A DNA stretch of 64,000 bases. It comes from Proteles cristata cristata. Taxonomy: Eukaryota > Chordata > Mammalia > Carnivora > Hyaenidae. The stretch spans positions 788,522 through 852,521 of the forward strand of contig JAESUZ010000446.1 of the NCBI GenBank assembly GCA_017311185.1, read 5' to 3'. The notes beneath the pieces are model-generated. The model did no database searches. It was given only the letters and a program-made list of their open reading frames with translations, and was not told where the DNA came from. The translations under genes and the position numbers were made by a program. Below, piece after piece: positions 46,700 to 60,114 of this stretch. Position 1 is the stretch's first letter; the number at the start of each line of letters is the position of its first letter.

Positions 46700-47152
46700 G
46701 ACACTAAGATATTTTTAAACAATTTAAAAATAATGCTTAGTGAGCAAAGGTTTACAAAGAAGTCTTTCACTGTCATCCATGGCTCAGGTTTCCTACATCT
46801 TAAACTATTTTGACAAGCTTTCAATTACTTGCAAGCACACAAATTCTTACTTGTGAAAATGCATCTGTTTTTGTCCCAAACTATGTGAAAATTCTTCAAC
46901 CCTCTCGTTTAATATGCTGAAAAAGGAACCCAGATATTGTGAGGAGCAGCTACATCCAAACATAGATGTTTATATTTCTGGTCTCAAATATCCACATCTA
47001 TCTAAAAGAGCCTCTTAACTTGAACTCTAAATTTCAGAAACAAGCCCAGAAATTATACAACACATTCTTGTAGCCACAGCCCTACCCTCCACTTTCTTAA
47101 AGTCACTTTTAATCAGTAGTTAATCAGTATTAAAAAAGAAAAAAAAAAAAAG

Positions 47153-47362
47153 AGGGGCGTCTGAGCGGCTCAGTCGGTTAAGTCTCCGACTTCATCTCAG
47201 GTCATGATATCACAGTTCATGTGTTCGAGCCCCATGTTGGGCTCCGTGCTCACAGTTCTGAGCCTGGAGCCTGCTTCAGATTCTATGTCTCCCTCTCTCT
47301 CTGTCCCACCCCTGCTCATGCTCTCTTTCAAAACTGAATAAACTTTAAAAAAGTTTTTTAAA
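47153..47362 (+). repeat. CAN-SINE, standard type
   Basis: GGGGCGTCTGAGCGGCTCAG head, GAGCCTGGAGCCTGCTTCAG, AAAACTGAATAAACTTTAAA tail. Confidence 0.94.
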
Positions 47363-47862
47363 GGAAGAAAACTCTTTCATGTATAAAATCTCACCTATTT
47401 CAAAGGTAAGTCAACACAACAGAAGTTTTTCAATCAGGAGCAAAACTGCGTAATGATTATGAGTTTGATTATGACCGTACGTCCACTGCTCTGATGCTTA
47501 TGTTCTTCACGAACCCTGACATCAGAAAATTTTTACTAGAATTTTACTAGAAGAGGTAGAACTGTGTTTTCTCAAAGACCAAAACCTCCCGCAGGCCCCT
47601 GGAGACCTCAAAACGAACATGACACGTGGCCATGTGTTAAGTGCAATTCTTCCCTGTCAGTCAACGCGAAACTCTCTCATTTATGTTCTTCGGTTCATCT
47701 AATTAGGACCCTGACAAGTATTTATTGAATTAGGATGAAGAAACGTCCAAAACTAGAAGCTTTTTTTTATATTTACCCCAATTTCAGAGTCTAGGATTCA
47801 CTCAATAAGCATGCATCAGATACCGCCACAGTACCACACACGCATACCACATGATGCAGAGA

Positions 47863-47893
<31 letters not shown>

Positions 47894-47902
47894 CACACAC
47901 AC
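47863..47902. repeat. (AC)n microsatellite, one interruption
   Basis: About 20 AC units with a single GC interruption. Confidence 0.96.
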
Positions 47903-49054
47903 GTTATCAGGCAGAGAAGGAAAAAGACAAAGAACAGCTATGGAAGATCCAGGCTAAGAAGACATTCCAGAATGTCCATTTTTACTGCCACATATAAAAA
48001 AAAAAACTACTACAATGATCATGGCAACCTGAGGGTTTACAGGAGTGAACCTTAATTTGGAATATGAAAGCACATGACTCAGGAGAGTAGAGAAAAAATT
48101 ATGGGAAAGTGGCTTGGTAGATCTAGCTCAGGAGGCTGGACCTTAAAATACTGGATCCAAGCATGGAAGTCTGATCCAAAAAGGCAAAGAGAGAGTTACT
48201 CATGCTCCTAAAAAACAGAGTTGTTTTTAAGATAATTAAAGGAGTCAATGCCAGTGAATTTCCAAATAAGACAATACACAGGCCTTCTGAGCACCGCGTG
48301 TGCATATATAGGTGCATTCATATTAGTATATGAGAAACACTACCGATATTCTCATTGCAAACCAAATTTAATCGCCCCCTGACCATTTACTTGAGGTTGC
48401 TAATGCAGAAGGAGTACACGCGTTCATTTACACAAACACAAGCTAATCATTCTCCATGTTAAAAAGAGAAAGCTCCTGGGCCCTGATGATCTACCGAGAG
48501 ATAATGGAAAATTCACGGTGGTTTGAAAGATGCATGCTGGCCTCTGCCCAGCTCTAGAGAATCATTCACACCTCACAATTATTGGATCAAGAATGATGTT
48601 ATTCCTGAAACCAGGAGGGATCACTAAATCCTCGGTACATTCACAGATATGCCTGTCACATTCAAGAAACACTGTATTTAAATGTACTGGAGTCCTCACT
48701 TAAATTGATTACAGAAAAAACTTTCGTTTAAGAGATGCTGGTAATGTCGTTCCCATCTACACTCATCGGTACACATTTTATTCTTGCCCTAAAGTAGTTT
48801 TCTATTGATCAGAAGTAAAATGCCATTCGTTTTATTGGAGGACTGTCTAACCAGGCTACCTTAACAATCACTCTTCAGGGAACCTTATTTTCAGCAGAAC
48901 AATGTAACAGAGATGATATATACATCAACTTCTGCTCTCCATCAGCTTCCCTCTCTCCAGAACCCAAGGGCTCCCATGCTCTCTCACCAAAGATGCCAGG
49001 ATTCTACGCCGAGAGTCATGGGGTTTGGGACATGATATCAATCACAGAAATAGT

Positions 49055-49260
49055 AACAACGTAACACATTGTAAGTGCCCCCAAAGCACTTCCTTGTATT
49101 ACCATTTACCCCCCGTCACAGCAGACGATGGGGTAGGAGCCATCGTGCAGTGAGGAAATTAAGACACAGAGAAGTTAAGTTACTGAAGCAAGGCCACAGA
49201 GCTAAGAAGAGAGGCCAGATTCAAATTCACGTGGTCTGACTACATCCATGATTAGCTTCA
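49055..49260 (-). repeat. MIR relic
   Basis: CAAAGCACTTCCTTGTATTA, GTGAGGAAATTAAGACACAG, AGAAGTTAAGTTACTGAAGC and AAGGCCACAGAGCTAAGAAG give the full reverse-complement MIR order. Confidence 0.8.
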
Positions 49261-49408
49261 GGTTACAGAACGGATTGGGAAGTACAGGCCAAAGAGAATC
49301 TTCTAATTATTTTATTGTTGATTAGTAAACAAATAAAAATTCTTTATAGCCTATAGGCTCCTGAAATTTTATTTCAAAGACAGATATTGCCAGGTTTTGT
49401 TATAGTTC

Positions 49409-49621
49409 TTAAAATTTTTTTAGTCTTTATTTATATTTGGGAGAAAGAGGCAGAGCACAATTTGGGGAGGGGCAGAGAGAGAGGGGGACACAGAACCGGA
49501 AGCAGGCTCCAGGCTCTGAGCTGTCAGCACAGATTCTGATATGGGGCTCGAACCCAAAAACTATGAGATCATGACCTGAGCCGAAGCCAGACGCTTAACC
49601 GACTGAGCCACCCAGGCGCCC
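49409..49621 (-). repeat. CAN-SINE, standard type
   Basis: TTTAGTCTTTATTTATATTT tail side, GAGCCACCCAGGCGCCC head. Confidence 0.94.
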
Positions 49622-49622
49622 T

Positions 49623-49828
49623 TTGTTTATGTTTTTAAAGTTTATGTATGTATTTTGAGAGACAGAGAGACAGCAGGGGAGAGGGAGAGAGAGAGAGAAA
49701 GAGAACCCCAACCAAACTTTGTGCTGTCAGTGTCGAGTCTGATGTGGGGCTTCATCCCCCAAACTGTGAGATCATGACCTGAGCCGAAATCAAGAGCCTA
49801 ACGCTGAACCCACTGAGCCACCCAGGTA
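49623..49828 (-). repeat. CAN-SINE, diverged, head-to-tail with previous
   Basis: AAAGTTTATGTATGTATTTT tail and CACTGAGCCACCCAGGT head. Directly adjacent to 49409-49621. Confidence 0.92.
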
Positions 49829-50859
49829 AAAAAAGTAAGAGCTATTAATCCTGATCATTTCCCTAATCTCCAATTTTTACTGTTAATTCATCACACTCTT
49901 TCAATGGCTTATGAAAAAAGTGTGTCAGAGAATCCTGATACTAAAGATCACCCTCAAAATGTTTTTATACCATCAATTTTCATCAAAAATTAGCAAATGA
50001 TCTTTACTAACTGTCTTCGTGTGTTCTTCAAGCAACGTGTGCAGCAAAATGTCTACAGTGCTTTATAAGGAAGCCCACGCTCCTTCGATACCTATTTTAT
50101 CACAACGTTATCAGTGTAAACCCAGACGGGTTAACCTGATAAACACGGCTAATCCAGTAAACGCTCTTGGCTGATGGATCTCAATCCATCAGTAGTGTTT
50201 TAATTGCTGTGTGTTAAGCATGAAACTATACAGAATGAAGACAACACTGGAAAAAGAAGAGTGGACAAGCTGCAGTGTAGCCGGTTGTTTGGCTTTACGG
50301 TTCCGGCTTGTGTCTGCTGTTCTTCACCTGAGACACACAGATCTAGAAGCTCACACAGGCTCAGAGGCTTCCCCGAGGGGCACCAGGTCCACGCCAGGCA
50401 CCCACCTCTTCCAACGCTGCCCCTGCCCGGGAGCGGATGCCCAGGGCTGGAGAGGGGCGGGAGCTTCTCCTGGAAGAACGGAGCGCAGCTATTTAAGAGA
50501 CAGCCCTGCACAGAGCTGTCCTAATCTTAGCCACCCCTGAGTGAGCACCCGCTGCAGGGTGAACCCCGGCGTTCTTTATGCCACAGACAAACGACTCTAA
50601 GCGTTAATGTCCGCGAGGAGACGGACCACACACCAGGCGGGAGACGAGGAGACAGAAGACGGGGAGACGGAAACGTCCGTCCTTACAGGTCCCACTCATC
50701 GGCCGCATCTCCGCTCGAACCTGACCCCTCTCTCTGCATTTGTGGTAGGGGCTTGCAGAACAGCTGGCTCCGTGGTGATCACAGACTCCCCTAAATTAGC
50801 TGACGCCCCCCCCACCCCTGCTTCGTTAGATAAATACATCAGCCGCCGTACAACAGTAT

Positions 50860-51700
50860 GAGGAATGTGGCACCCGGGAGAGTGAGTTCAAACTAATTAA
50901 CACAACGCAATTAAAATGCCCTCGGTGAGGAATTCCATGCAAGAAAAGAGGGCCCCGCTCCCCGTGCAGAAGCCAAACTCCTACCCCAAGTCCCGCGGTC
51001 AAACGCCACAGAGAGTTTTCCAGTAGCGGCAACGCGGGCCTCAACCTTTCATTCTGCGGCTTTTCCTTTTTTGCTGCCGTGGATAGGGAATAAAACGGAC
51101 AGAAAGCAGCTCTGCAGTTTGGCCTTCCCACTTTTTTGTGTGCATCCACATCTCTTCGTGTATCATACGCAAAAGTACCGCACAGTGTCATTTCCTCCAG
51201 TGCCAACGTGCCAGTATTTTTGGTCCGCAGGCGACTCAAACATTGCATATGCATCTTTTCAAAGGCCTTGATTAATTTACATAATTTCTAAAAATAGGCT
51301 TCAGTGAAGTCAAAGGAAGGTTTTTAATTAGTATTACATTCAAACTGATATATAATGAACTAGGCTTTAATTCCTTTCCTCCATCGGCATGATAAGCCAC
51401 GCTGGGGGCCGGGGGAGATCGGGTCCAATTTATCACACTGTTCCCCTTTCTGTTTTACCGGTGATCTGCTGCTCGTAAGTTCATCAGGAAACTACTCTCG
51501 TTATATTAGTTTCATCTAAAAACGGACATGAGGATGCCAGCATTGATTAAATCAATAGCATTATCACATTTTAATTCCACACCGCACTGAATTAAATTTG
51601 GCCAATGAAATATTTATACCAAAAATGTAATAAAGAATCTGGGTGCGGGACGCTAATAACCATTTCCATTCTTTACTTACAGTGGTTAAGTAGCAGTTTT
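50860..51700. promoter_or_regulatory. repeat-free stretch, conserved-element candidate
   Basis: Unique sequence rich in homeodomain-type cores: ACTAATTAACACAACGCAAT, TTTTTAATTAGTATTAC, and an inverted ATTGATTAAATCAAT at 51542-51556. The latter matches two opposed ONECUT-type ATTGAT half sites. Function is inferred from composition only. Confidence 0.3.
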
Positions 51701-52471
51701 ATCTACTAGTCATGCAGTAAATCAAGCTGAAAAATAGTAATGAGGAAAGGCAATGCTCTATACTTCAACTTAACCCACAAGATTACTAACAGGTAACTTG
51801 TGTAGACATAGTTCTCAGTAAGTCCCCAAACTGATAACACTAGGTTGTTTAAAAACAAAAACAATGGCACAGAGCATTAAGAATGCTTTTCACCGATTAA
51901 CATTTAGCACCACGAAAGCATCTGTAAGTGGTAGGAAATTCCACCTCACTTCCAGTGGCGCTACGGAAGGAACGGCGGCTGATGCTGTGTGTTGGTAAAC
52001 AGTGATTACGGTGTCTCTTCCCACACATAGTTCATCCTCCCCTGAGAAGCTGGGGCATCTCTTCCCATTTCCACAGCAATACCTGGGGCCACCTAAGTGC
52101 CCTGGGCCGAGAACAGCACGGCGGCCACTCCAGGGGTGCGGGGCATCCAAGCCTCACGCCCCACTGACAGAATGCGGTGGACAAAAATACCACAGGAAGC
52201 CCCCAAGTACAACCAAGCTGTTGTCTTGGAAATATGACCATGGCCCTAGGCCCTGGATGTGCCCCATGTGGGTAGACACCAGCCTTCAGAGAGAGGAAGC
52301 AGAGCGAGTGGTGAGCAGGGAGGGGGAAGACCCCAAAGTTTTGGGTGCCCACTGCCAGGCAGCCTGGTACAGACCTAATAACAGTTAAAGTCTCAAGTGC
52401 CCTCCTCAAGTCCTGACTGTTCTCGACTTCTACTGGTCAGCCTGTTTCCAGAAAGTATTCACTCTCTGGAC

Positions 52472-52650
52472 TAGGGCTTCTCCGGCTCAGCACCGTTAGC
52501 ATTTGGGGACCAGACAGTTCTTTGTTGGAGGCGCGGTACTGTGCGATTCCTCTGATCTCCACCCACCAGGCACAGTAGCACCTCCCAAAGGTGACCTTGG
52601 TGATGCCTCCAGACACTGCCGCGTGCCCCTGGTGGGGACTTCTCCCCAGC
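52472..52650 (-). mobile_element. MER20-like hAT-Charlie element
   Basis: CAGCACCGTTAGCATTTGGG, CAGACAGTTCTTTGTTGGAG, CCAGGCACAGTAGCACCTCC and GATGCCTCCAGACACTGCCG follow the reverse complement of MER20 as I recall it. The terminal part near 52650 is worn. Confidence 0.75.
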
Positions 52651-54559
52651 TGCCAACCCCCCGTTCGGACACGGTGCAGAGAGCCGCATATGGGTGAGGA
52701 GACGCCTGCATGTGTGGGCTTTCGACGAGCCCCCTGATGTCCTTGGTTGTCTCTGCCTCTGTCTCCAACATGCAGTCACCCTGGAAACTGAGGCTGTTTA
52801 GCCTCTTGGTCCGATGAACCATCCAGACCACCCCTCTGAGTTCTGACTCGCCAGGCGCTGGGCATCCCGATGTGGCATCTGCACCCATCTACATTGTAAG
52901 TCCAGTGTCATTACTTACCCTCCCCAGGCCACCACCTGAACATCTACTGTGTGAAATGAGAAGACGCTGTTACAAATGAAGGGAACAAACGCAAACACAC
53001 CGTAATCGTAAGAGGGTATTACAGGTGCTCTGTGTATAACACAATCATGACAGTGACTCACACTCTTGTTGACCTGCCTGCCTTCCCCCACGGCAACAAC
53101 GGGTTTGTTATTTTTCAGGAGGAGCAAGTTATCGCTTCACACCTACAGACACAATACTGCTCCTGGGGAAAGCTTTACCCATCAGGCTGCCTTGACATGC
53201 AAAGATCAGGAAACCCTACTTAAAGTGAAGTAAACCATCAGGAAACCCAGCATGCCCCCTAACCCTCGTTAGGTGCGCAGGCACCAATGTTCTACAGGGC
53301 CCCCGTTCCTTCCGTCCCTCTTGACACTCTGGGTGAGTCCCAGGATTCTCAGCCACATGACAAGGTGCAGAGAAGGAGAGAGGGCCAGCTCTCCCCCACG
53401 TCTCTTCTTCGGAGCAGGGAAACCTATCCTAGAAACCACGCGGCTGGCTTCCCCAAAGATGGTTGACCCAAACTGGCCATACACCCCTGCCCAAGGCCAT
53501 CACTGTCAAGAAAAATGGGCCCAAAGTGGGTCTTCTACACGGGGAACACACGACGCTCTGGAGTAAGAGCATTTGAAAGAAACAGGGGCACTTGTTAATT
53601 ACGATGATCAAGAATCACCTGTCCTAAAAGCCTCTGTCCAAGGTGACTGAATAACGGTGAGTGGCTCAATATAATCCAGGTCACTGAGGACACTTGAGAG
53701 GTGGTACTTACTGCTCCTAGGATTTAACTTCTCGTTCTCTGTTGCAGTAACACTCATCGGGCTCAGCCCGTAAACACCCTTGTTTACTTCTAGAGACTGT
53801 TCAAAAGCAAAAGGAAGAAGATCGTGGCCCCGGGATTCAGATAGGTCTGTGTTTGCATCCTGGATGGACCACAGGGTCCCGGCACAGGGTAGGATGAGAG
53901 ACCAACGCGCCTGAGCCTGGAGACCCCCCGAGTGTGCCGGAAAACTGACGGCGCCTCCAGCGTCGAGCTGCGGAGATAACGAGTGAGCCCGCGGAGAGCG
54001 GCCAGCACAGCTCCTCCCGCCCTGCGGGGCTCACAAGCCGGGGCCATGGTCAACACTGCAGCCGGCCCCGTGGGAGAACGGCAGTGGAGTTCATGTGAGG
54101 TATCCACAGTCTCACTTGCGCTTCTTATCCTGGACTGTCCATACCCCACCCTGATGGGTCTCAAAGGGTTACTGTATATCCCAGACACACTCCAGAGGTG
54201 TGCGAGTCCTCACACAAGACCAAGGCTTTGTGACACTTGGGCCTTGCCTTGCTGGCTCAGCGCCCGCACGATGTCCCTGCAGGCGCTCTGAGACACTGGC
54301 GGCTCAGAAACCACGGAGGTGCGGGGAATGGACCCATTTGTCACAACCGAAACGCCTACATTTGCTGAACTCCTTTGCAGGCTGGGGCTGAGTATGCATG
54401 AATTTTCCTTTTGGAACATGGAGATGCTAGGGGCAAAAATCAGTCCTGCTGGGAGCGAGAAATCTCACCCTCACCACCCGAGCAGCTACACACGGGACAT
54501 CCTGGTAGATGTCAACAAGCTTTAGGTCAAGCTTCTACTCTTCCAAACTTACTCATTTC

Positions 54560-54769
54560 TTTTTTTTTAAATTAACTTTTTTAATGTTTATTTTTAAGAG
54601 ACAGAGAGAGACAGAGCATGAGCAGGAGAGGGGCAGAGAGAGAGGGAGACACAGAATCCGAAGCAGCTCCAGGCTCCGAACTGTCAGCACAGAGCCTGAA
54701 ACGGGGCTCGAACTCACAAACTGTGAGACCATGACCTGAGCTGACGTTGGACACTCAACCCAGGCACCC
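54560..54769 (-). repeat. CAN-SINE, standard type
   Basis: TTTAATGTTTATTTTTAAGA, ACAGAATCCGAAGCAGCTCC. The head is shortened to ACTCAACCCAGGCACCCC (lacks the GACTGAGCC piece). CATTC A/T TTC-like sequence lies on both flanks. Confidence 0.93.
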
Positions 54770-57460
54770 CATTCATTCCTTTTTTTTAACGTTAAACAAT
54801 AACGGAGGCAAATGTTCATCTTCCCCTTGATATCATGCCATCCAGACAAGGAAACTCAGATTTGGACGGCTGTCCCAGGAAATAAAAGGAAGCTGAAAGA
54901 TACACAATACGCACAGCCTTCCTGAAAGCTGGGGCTCAGAAGCACGGTGTGCTGGGGCCTCCCTTTTCCACTGGGTGTAAGCCCCTGACTGCAAGGACCC
55001 TTCCTTCTATCTGACTCCCTCCTGAGACACTGCAACTTGCAAATGGCCATTCATGAAAGGTCCGTGGAGATGAAAAGTCCCATCTCACCCACCAAGGATC
55101 TCCGCATATATTTAGAGGAAAAAAAAGAAACCTTGCATCCGTATGATCTGATTGTGGCTTGATACCAAATCCTGCACAGAACGAAGAAGTAGAAATCACT
55201 TCTTAATGATTCTTCTTAAAAATCTGAAGACATAAAATGACGACACGACAATCGCTCTGAAAGGCTTCTGTCTCAGAGCCGCGTGAGCTGGCTCCGCCCC
55301 ATATCCCAACACCAAGTACGTCCGTGCTGAGATTACCCTGCCTCCCCTGCGAGTGTGGTTAACCAGCAAGAGCGGGAAGAATCAGCAGCAAACAGAAGCC
55401 ATCCGGGAACGGTGACTCCCAGAGCAGATAACGCAAAGTTGCCTATGTTCTTAAATGCCTCGTGTTCGGAATGGGAAGCGAGCGGCTACCAGGCAGACTG
55501 CAGGCAGCAGCGTTGGGGCCCTGGCGATCGAGCAACCGTTAGAGCGAGCTCTCTGTACAGACTTTGCGATGTTTACAGTTACAACCCTGTTTGACCCGAG
55601 CTGCCTTCTCCGGTACATCTCTCCCAAGATTTTCTCCGTTGCTCATAGGAGCGATGGCCCCCATCATCCTTGTTCCGGCGTGGAAGTCATGTGCTGCGGT
55701 TCACAAGCCCGAGCGCACGAGGAACAACAGCGAGCAAGCCTCCTTCTCATTTCTATACATCAGACAGGACTGCCCTTCTCGCCATCTAGCACCCCAGACA
55801 GGCACTGTTTCCAAAACCCCTCTAAGTCTTTAAAGAAATGACAACGGCAAGCAAAGGAGGGGTTCTGCACAAGCCTTCCAGAAGCCTGTGCCTTCACGCC
55901 CAGGGGTGCGGTGAGGGGGCCCCGAGGTAGGACAGCCTGGACCACGGCACCCGGCTACACCCTCGGCAGCAGAGTCAACCGCACTGACCCCATGGGGCAA
56001 GCCATGGGTCTGACAGCAAACGACCCTGTGTCTCAGACTGCCCGTCTTTAAAAGGAACATCTGGATGTGAGTGGATGAGAACATCGATTGCGAAGTTGTT
56101 CGGTGTCAGACACTCTGTCGTGTGGGACAGAGGACGTCGTGACGAAGAAATTACACGCTGGCCCTACACACGGGGCTCAAAGGAGACTGTGGGAGACTCC
56201 GCGTATCTCACCTGAAGGCCAAACTTAGCCACGAGGGTTTTTGTTGGTGGTGGTGGTTTTCTTTGTTATTGCTGCATTTCACTGCGGCACAAGAAAGAAA
56301 TCAGTCCCCATAGAAACCATGACATCACAATCCATCCTAATGGAATGGCTCACATCCTTTCTTACCCCTTTGGCCGTAGCCAATGGAAGGAGAAAGAAAA
56401 ATTCCCCTTTAACCCGGGCCCCAGATGCTAAAATACATAAAGAGATGCCCTCCGATGGGATAAATCTACAGTCACGCCAACAGGTACATAATTCAAAGCC
56501 GAGAAGAGCTCAAGAAATAAGAGGCTGTATTAAAAGCAAGGCCCAAGCCCTCTTTACAGAGAAGAAATCCGTGCACGGAATGTCTGCCCGTCTTTGTCAG
56601 TTCGCTTGTATTGAAAAAAAATAATAATAATTACAGACCTTCTTTTACCAACTCGCCTTCTCTCAGCGGCTATTTCTCTTTCTTTACTAACACTAACCTC
56701 TAGAGGAAGCGAGCTGCACTATAGAAACGCCGACAGGCATGGTTTGAGACTGGACCAAACAACGCCCAGCTAGTTGCTTGGCCATCGCGAAGCCCTTTAT
56801 CTGCAGATTTCAAGAGTACCCTTGAACGCAAATCAGTTACGTAAACACAGTTTTGGATTCTTCAAACACATACTTATGTCAAAGAAGACAAAACAAGGAG
56901 CTATTAGAGCGACACCACCAGACTGAGTATTTCCTCCAAGTACTAGACCAAGTCTTCTCTTTCGATCCGCTGTGTCCTGATGACGTAAACGCACCAGTTA
57001 CCTCGACCTCGACTCCCATTAGCCTCCACATTCCCCACAGATATAATGGGATGGATCGTGGCTCGAGCGTGGTGTGCACGTCCCATCGACAAACACAGGT
57101 CTCCCTGGCTTCCAGTAAAAGGGAAAGAACCCGAAAACATCAGCTGTCACCACCCACAGACATCTGACCTACACAGCTACAGTGCGTAGCGGGTACAACT
57201 CTAGAAAAGGGAAGGCAATCCGCTCGAAAACCAGATGCCCTGAAGGCAAAAGCCACTCGCTGCCCAAGGGAAGTGTCCCCTCCAGCACGCTCCTCAAGCT
57301 CCTCGTACATCGGCTGCTCTGTTTCATGAGTCAGTGAAACATAAGCCACAGCACCTTATGCATTACTGTAAACATCCAGAGAGGAAACAAGCACCAGACA
57401 CTGAAAAGAAAACTAAACCACACAACACTGGTGAGGCAATATAAAGTTAACTCTGATAAT

Positions 57461-57721
57461 TTTCTTTTCTTTTTTTTTTTGTTTTGTTTTAATGGGTTTT
57501 TTTTGTTTTTGTTTCGTTTTTTTTTTTTTTTTTTGAGAGAGAGAGAGAGAGCACGCAAGCGAGCAGGGGAGGGTCAGAGAGAAAGGGAGACACAGAATCT
57601 GAAGCAGACTCCAGGCTCTGAGCTGTCAGCACAGAGCCCTACGTGGAGCTTGAACTCATGAAATGTGAGATCACGACCTGAGCTGAAGTCAGATGTTTAA
57701 CCGACTAAGCCCCCAGGTGCC
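57461..57721 (-). repeat. CAN-SINE with long T-rich tail
   Basis: Unusually long TTTTGTTTT-type tail (57461-57534), GAGAGAGAGAGAGAGAGCAC, head CTAAGCCCCCAGGTGCCC. The flanks AACTCTGATAATT and GACTCTGATCATT suggest a duplication. Confidence 0.93.
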
Positions 57722-58099
57722 CTGACTCTGATCATTGTCAACAAAAGGCACAGGGACAGTGCGACTTCACCAGCAATTGAGTTTCACAGAACGTGTTTTT
57801 TGACGTCAAGATGTCTCCTCAATTTCCAATCATCCCTAATGCTCTCCCCGGTGCTCTCAACTGCTTCCTCTTAGCCGCTAACTGGCACGGGGTCGTTTCA
57901 GCCGCTCATGGAAACAGCAGCTCAGCCGCCAATCCACCACCACAACGGAGCCCCCGGGCCCCTCTCCATACGAGGTCACCGTCACTGAGAACTGCTCCGG
58001 GACAGTCACCCCACTGGCCGGACTCTGCCGACCTCTCCTGAGTCTTCATTCCCCTGAGTTGATTTCTGTACTTAACTTCCTCACTAATCCGTTCAAGGA

Positions 58100-58560
58100 T
58101 TTGTACGGCTGCTTCCACAGCGCCGGGCTCTGCTGCAGGCACCAGGGACGGGGCCCGTCTGCTGCCTGGGGCTCACGTTCTAGCGAGGGGAGACGGGTCA
58201 GCTGCAGAAAACGCAAATCAATGCAGATCATGTGTGGGGATCAGTGCTGCGATGGGCATGATGGGGAGGAGGCGGATGGTGCTGGAAGAGTGTGGCTTCT
58301 TACTGTAAGGGGAGACCTGGATACAGTAGGGAAGGCCTCGGGGGGTCACTTTCCAGGGGACGGGGCATTGCTGCAAAGGCCTGAGCAGGGCTATCTCAGG
58401 TCTGGAGGGACAGCAGGTCTCCAGGATTGGGGAGGCACAGGCGAGGGCCTGGGGCAGAGGACGGGCTCAGAGAGCACGCAGGGAGCTGGACCATGCAGGA
58501 GCCTGGACAGTCCACCCTCACAGGACGAGATGCCACCTGCGGCTTACAAGCGACAGGTGA
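58100..58560. repeat. possible L2-type relic
   Basis: GCTCACGTTCTAGCGAGGGG, GGGAAGGCCTCGGGGGGTCA and CTGCAAAGGCCTGAGCAGGG recall an ancient L2-like consensus. Weak. Confidence 0.35.
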
Positions 58561-58592
58561 GAAATCTGATTTCTATTTCAAGAGAATCACTC

Positions 58593-58777
58593 CGGGGACG
58601 CCCAGGGGCTCAGTTGGGTGAACGTCCGACTTCAGCTCAGATCATGATCTTGAGGTCTGTGAGTTCGAGCCCCGCATTGGGCTGACATTGCCGAGCCCAC
58701 TTTGGATCCTCTGTCCCCCTTTCTCTGCCCCTCCCCTGCTTGCGCTCTCCCCAAAATAAACAAATATGTTTTTTAAA
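58593..58777 (+). repeat. CAN-SINE, shortened
   Basis: GGGGACGCCCAGGGGCTCAG head, short middle after CGCATTGGGCTGACATTG, CCCCAAAATAAACAAATATG tail. ATCACTC occurs on both flanks. Confidence 0.92.
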
Positions 58778-59539
58778 TCACTCTGGCGGCTCTCTGAAGA
58801 GCAGACCGCGGGGAGGCCATGATCAGCAGCAGGGAGCATGGTTCCGAAACTAACACAGCCGTCCCAGGGAGAAGGATGGTAGCCTAGTCTTGGGGTCATG
58901 GTGATGGAGCAAGAAAAAAGTGACTGAACTCAGGACAGGACCGTGACAGATGGGATGGAGGTGCCCAGGGCAGGCGGGCTACCGCAGTCCTCAGAAAGGG
59001 CTGCGTGCGGCGTCAGCCCTGGGCTGCCCCCGGAAGTACATGGTGAACAGCGGCCGATGCTGATACAAAGCTCCCCCTACGCTCAAGAGTGGGCCACAGA
59101 GCCAAGATTATTTGTACAAAGCACACGGTATAAATTGCCTTCTGGGAGTCTAGGATGTGGCTACATGCTAGGCAGAGGGTGCCCATGGTGGTCGGCCTCC
59201 AAATAAACCCCTGGACGCTGCGCCTCTACTGAGCTCCCCTGGCAGCCAATAGCACGTGTTGTCACAAGTAAGAGTGGCCCGGGGACACCCCGGAGAGGAC
59301 CCTCGGAGGCTTTGGCGGGAGTCCCCACCACGCCGCTGATGTTGCTTCACCCCCTTCTGCTCTAAGTAACACCCCAGGAGTGTATGCACATCTGAGTCCT
59401 GCGGTTGGGGTGCTCACCAAACCCGGGGTAGAGCTGGGGACCTGACCCAGGGTGGCGGAGGGGAAGAACCAGGGCTTCGGGGCCCACGCCAAGCTTCTGG
59501 CCTCAAGTCTCAGTGCCTTCTGCCTGCTCTCCCTCTCCT

Positions 59540-60100
59540 GACAATCTTTAATGGCGTACTCGAAATTTCAGACATGCTGAGATTTTTATTTTTTCAGTGC
59601 AATGAAAAACAAATTTTCAGACAAGTTCACTTCTTTAAGGGATAGAAATGGATAAAGGGTTTTAGTGACATTTCGAACAGCATTCCTTCCTCACAACAGC
59701 AAGGTGTGGGCATGCATGGAGTCGTAAAGAAAGTGTGCATCCTCTGGGCCACACGTGTGTACTCCTCTAAGGGAGAAATGCTGTACTTCAATTAACTGGC
59801 AAATTGGAAAATCCGGCTTCCTACCTGTAGATCTCTTTGATGTAAGTGGGAGTTGTCATGGAAATGTCCACAGCTAAACATTTGCAGATAAGTGGGGTCA
59901 CAGATGAAGATTACAACTTACAAGCATTGCAGAGAAAGAAAAGTAATTATAGAAGGCTTATGAATGTCGGACACATGAAATATTAATTATAGCTATGCCT
60001 TATTTTCACATCTCCCTTGGCCCTTTTCTTAAAATTTAGCTGAATTTCCCTCAAATCCATGCATTGGATACTTAGTGAAATTGAAAACTTAAACGGTACA
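59540..60100. other. repeat-free AT-rich intronic stretch
   Basis: No exon or repeat recognised. AATTAACTGG and TAATTATAGAAGG cores are present. Confidence 0.5.
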
Positions 60101-60114
60101 GAAGGGGCTCCTCA

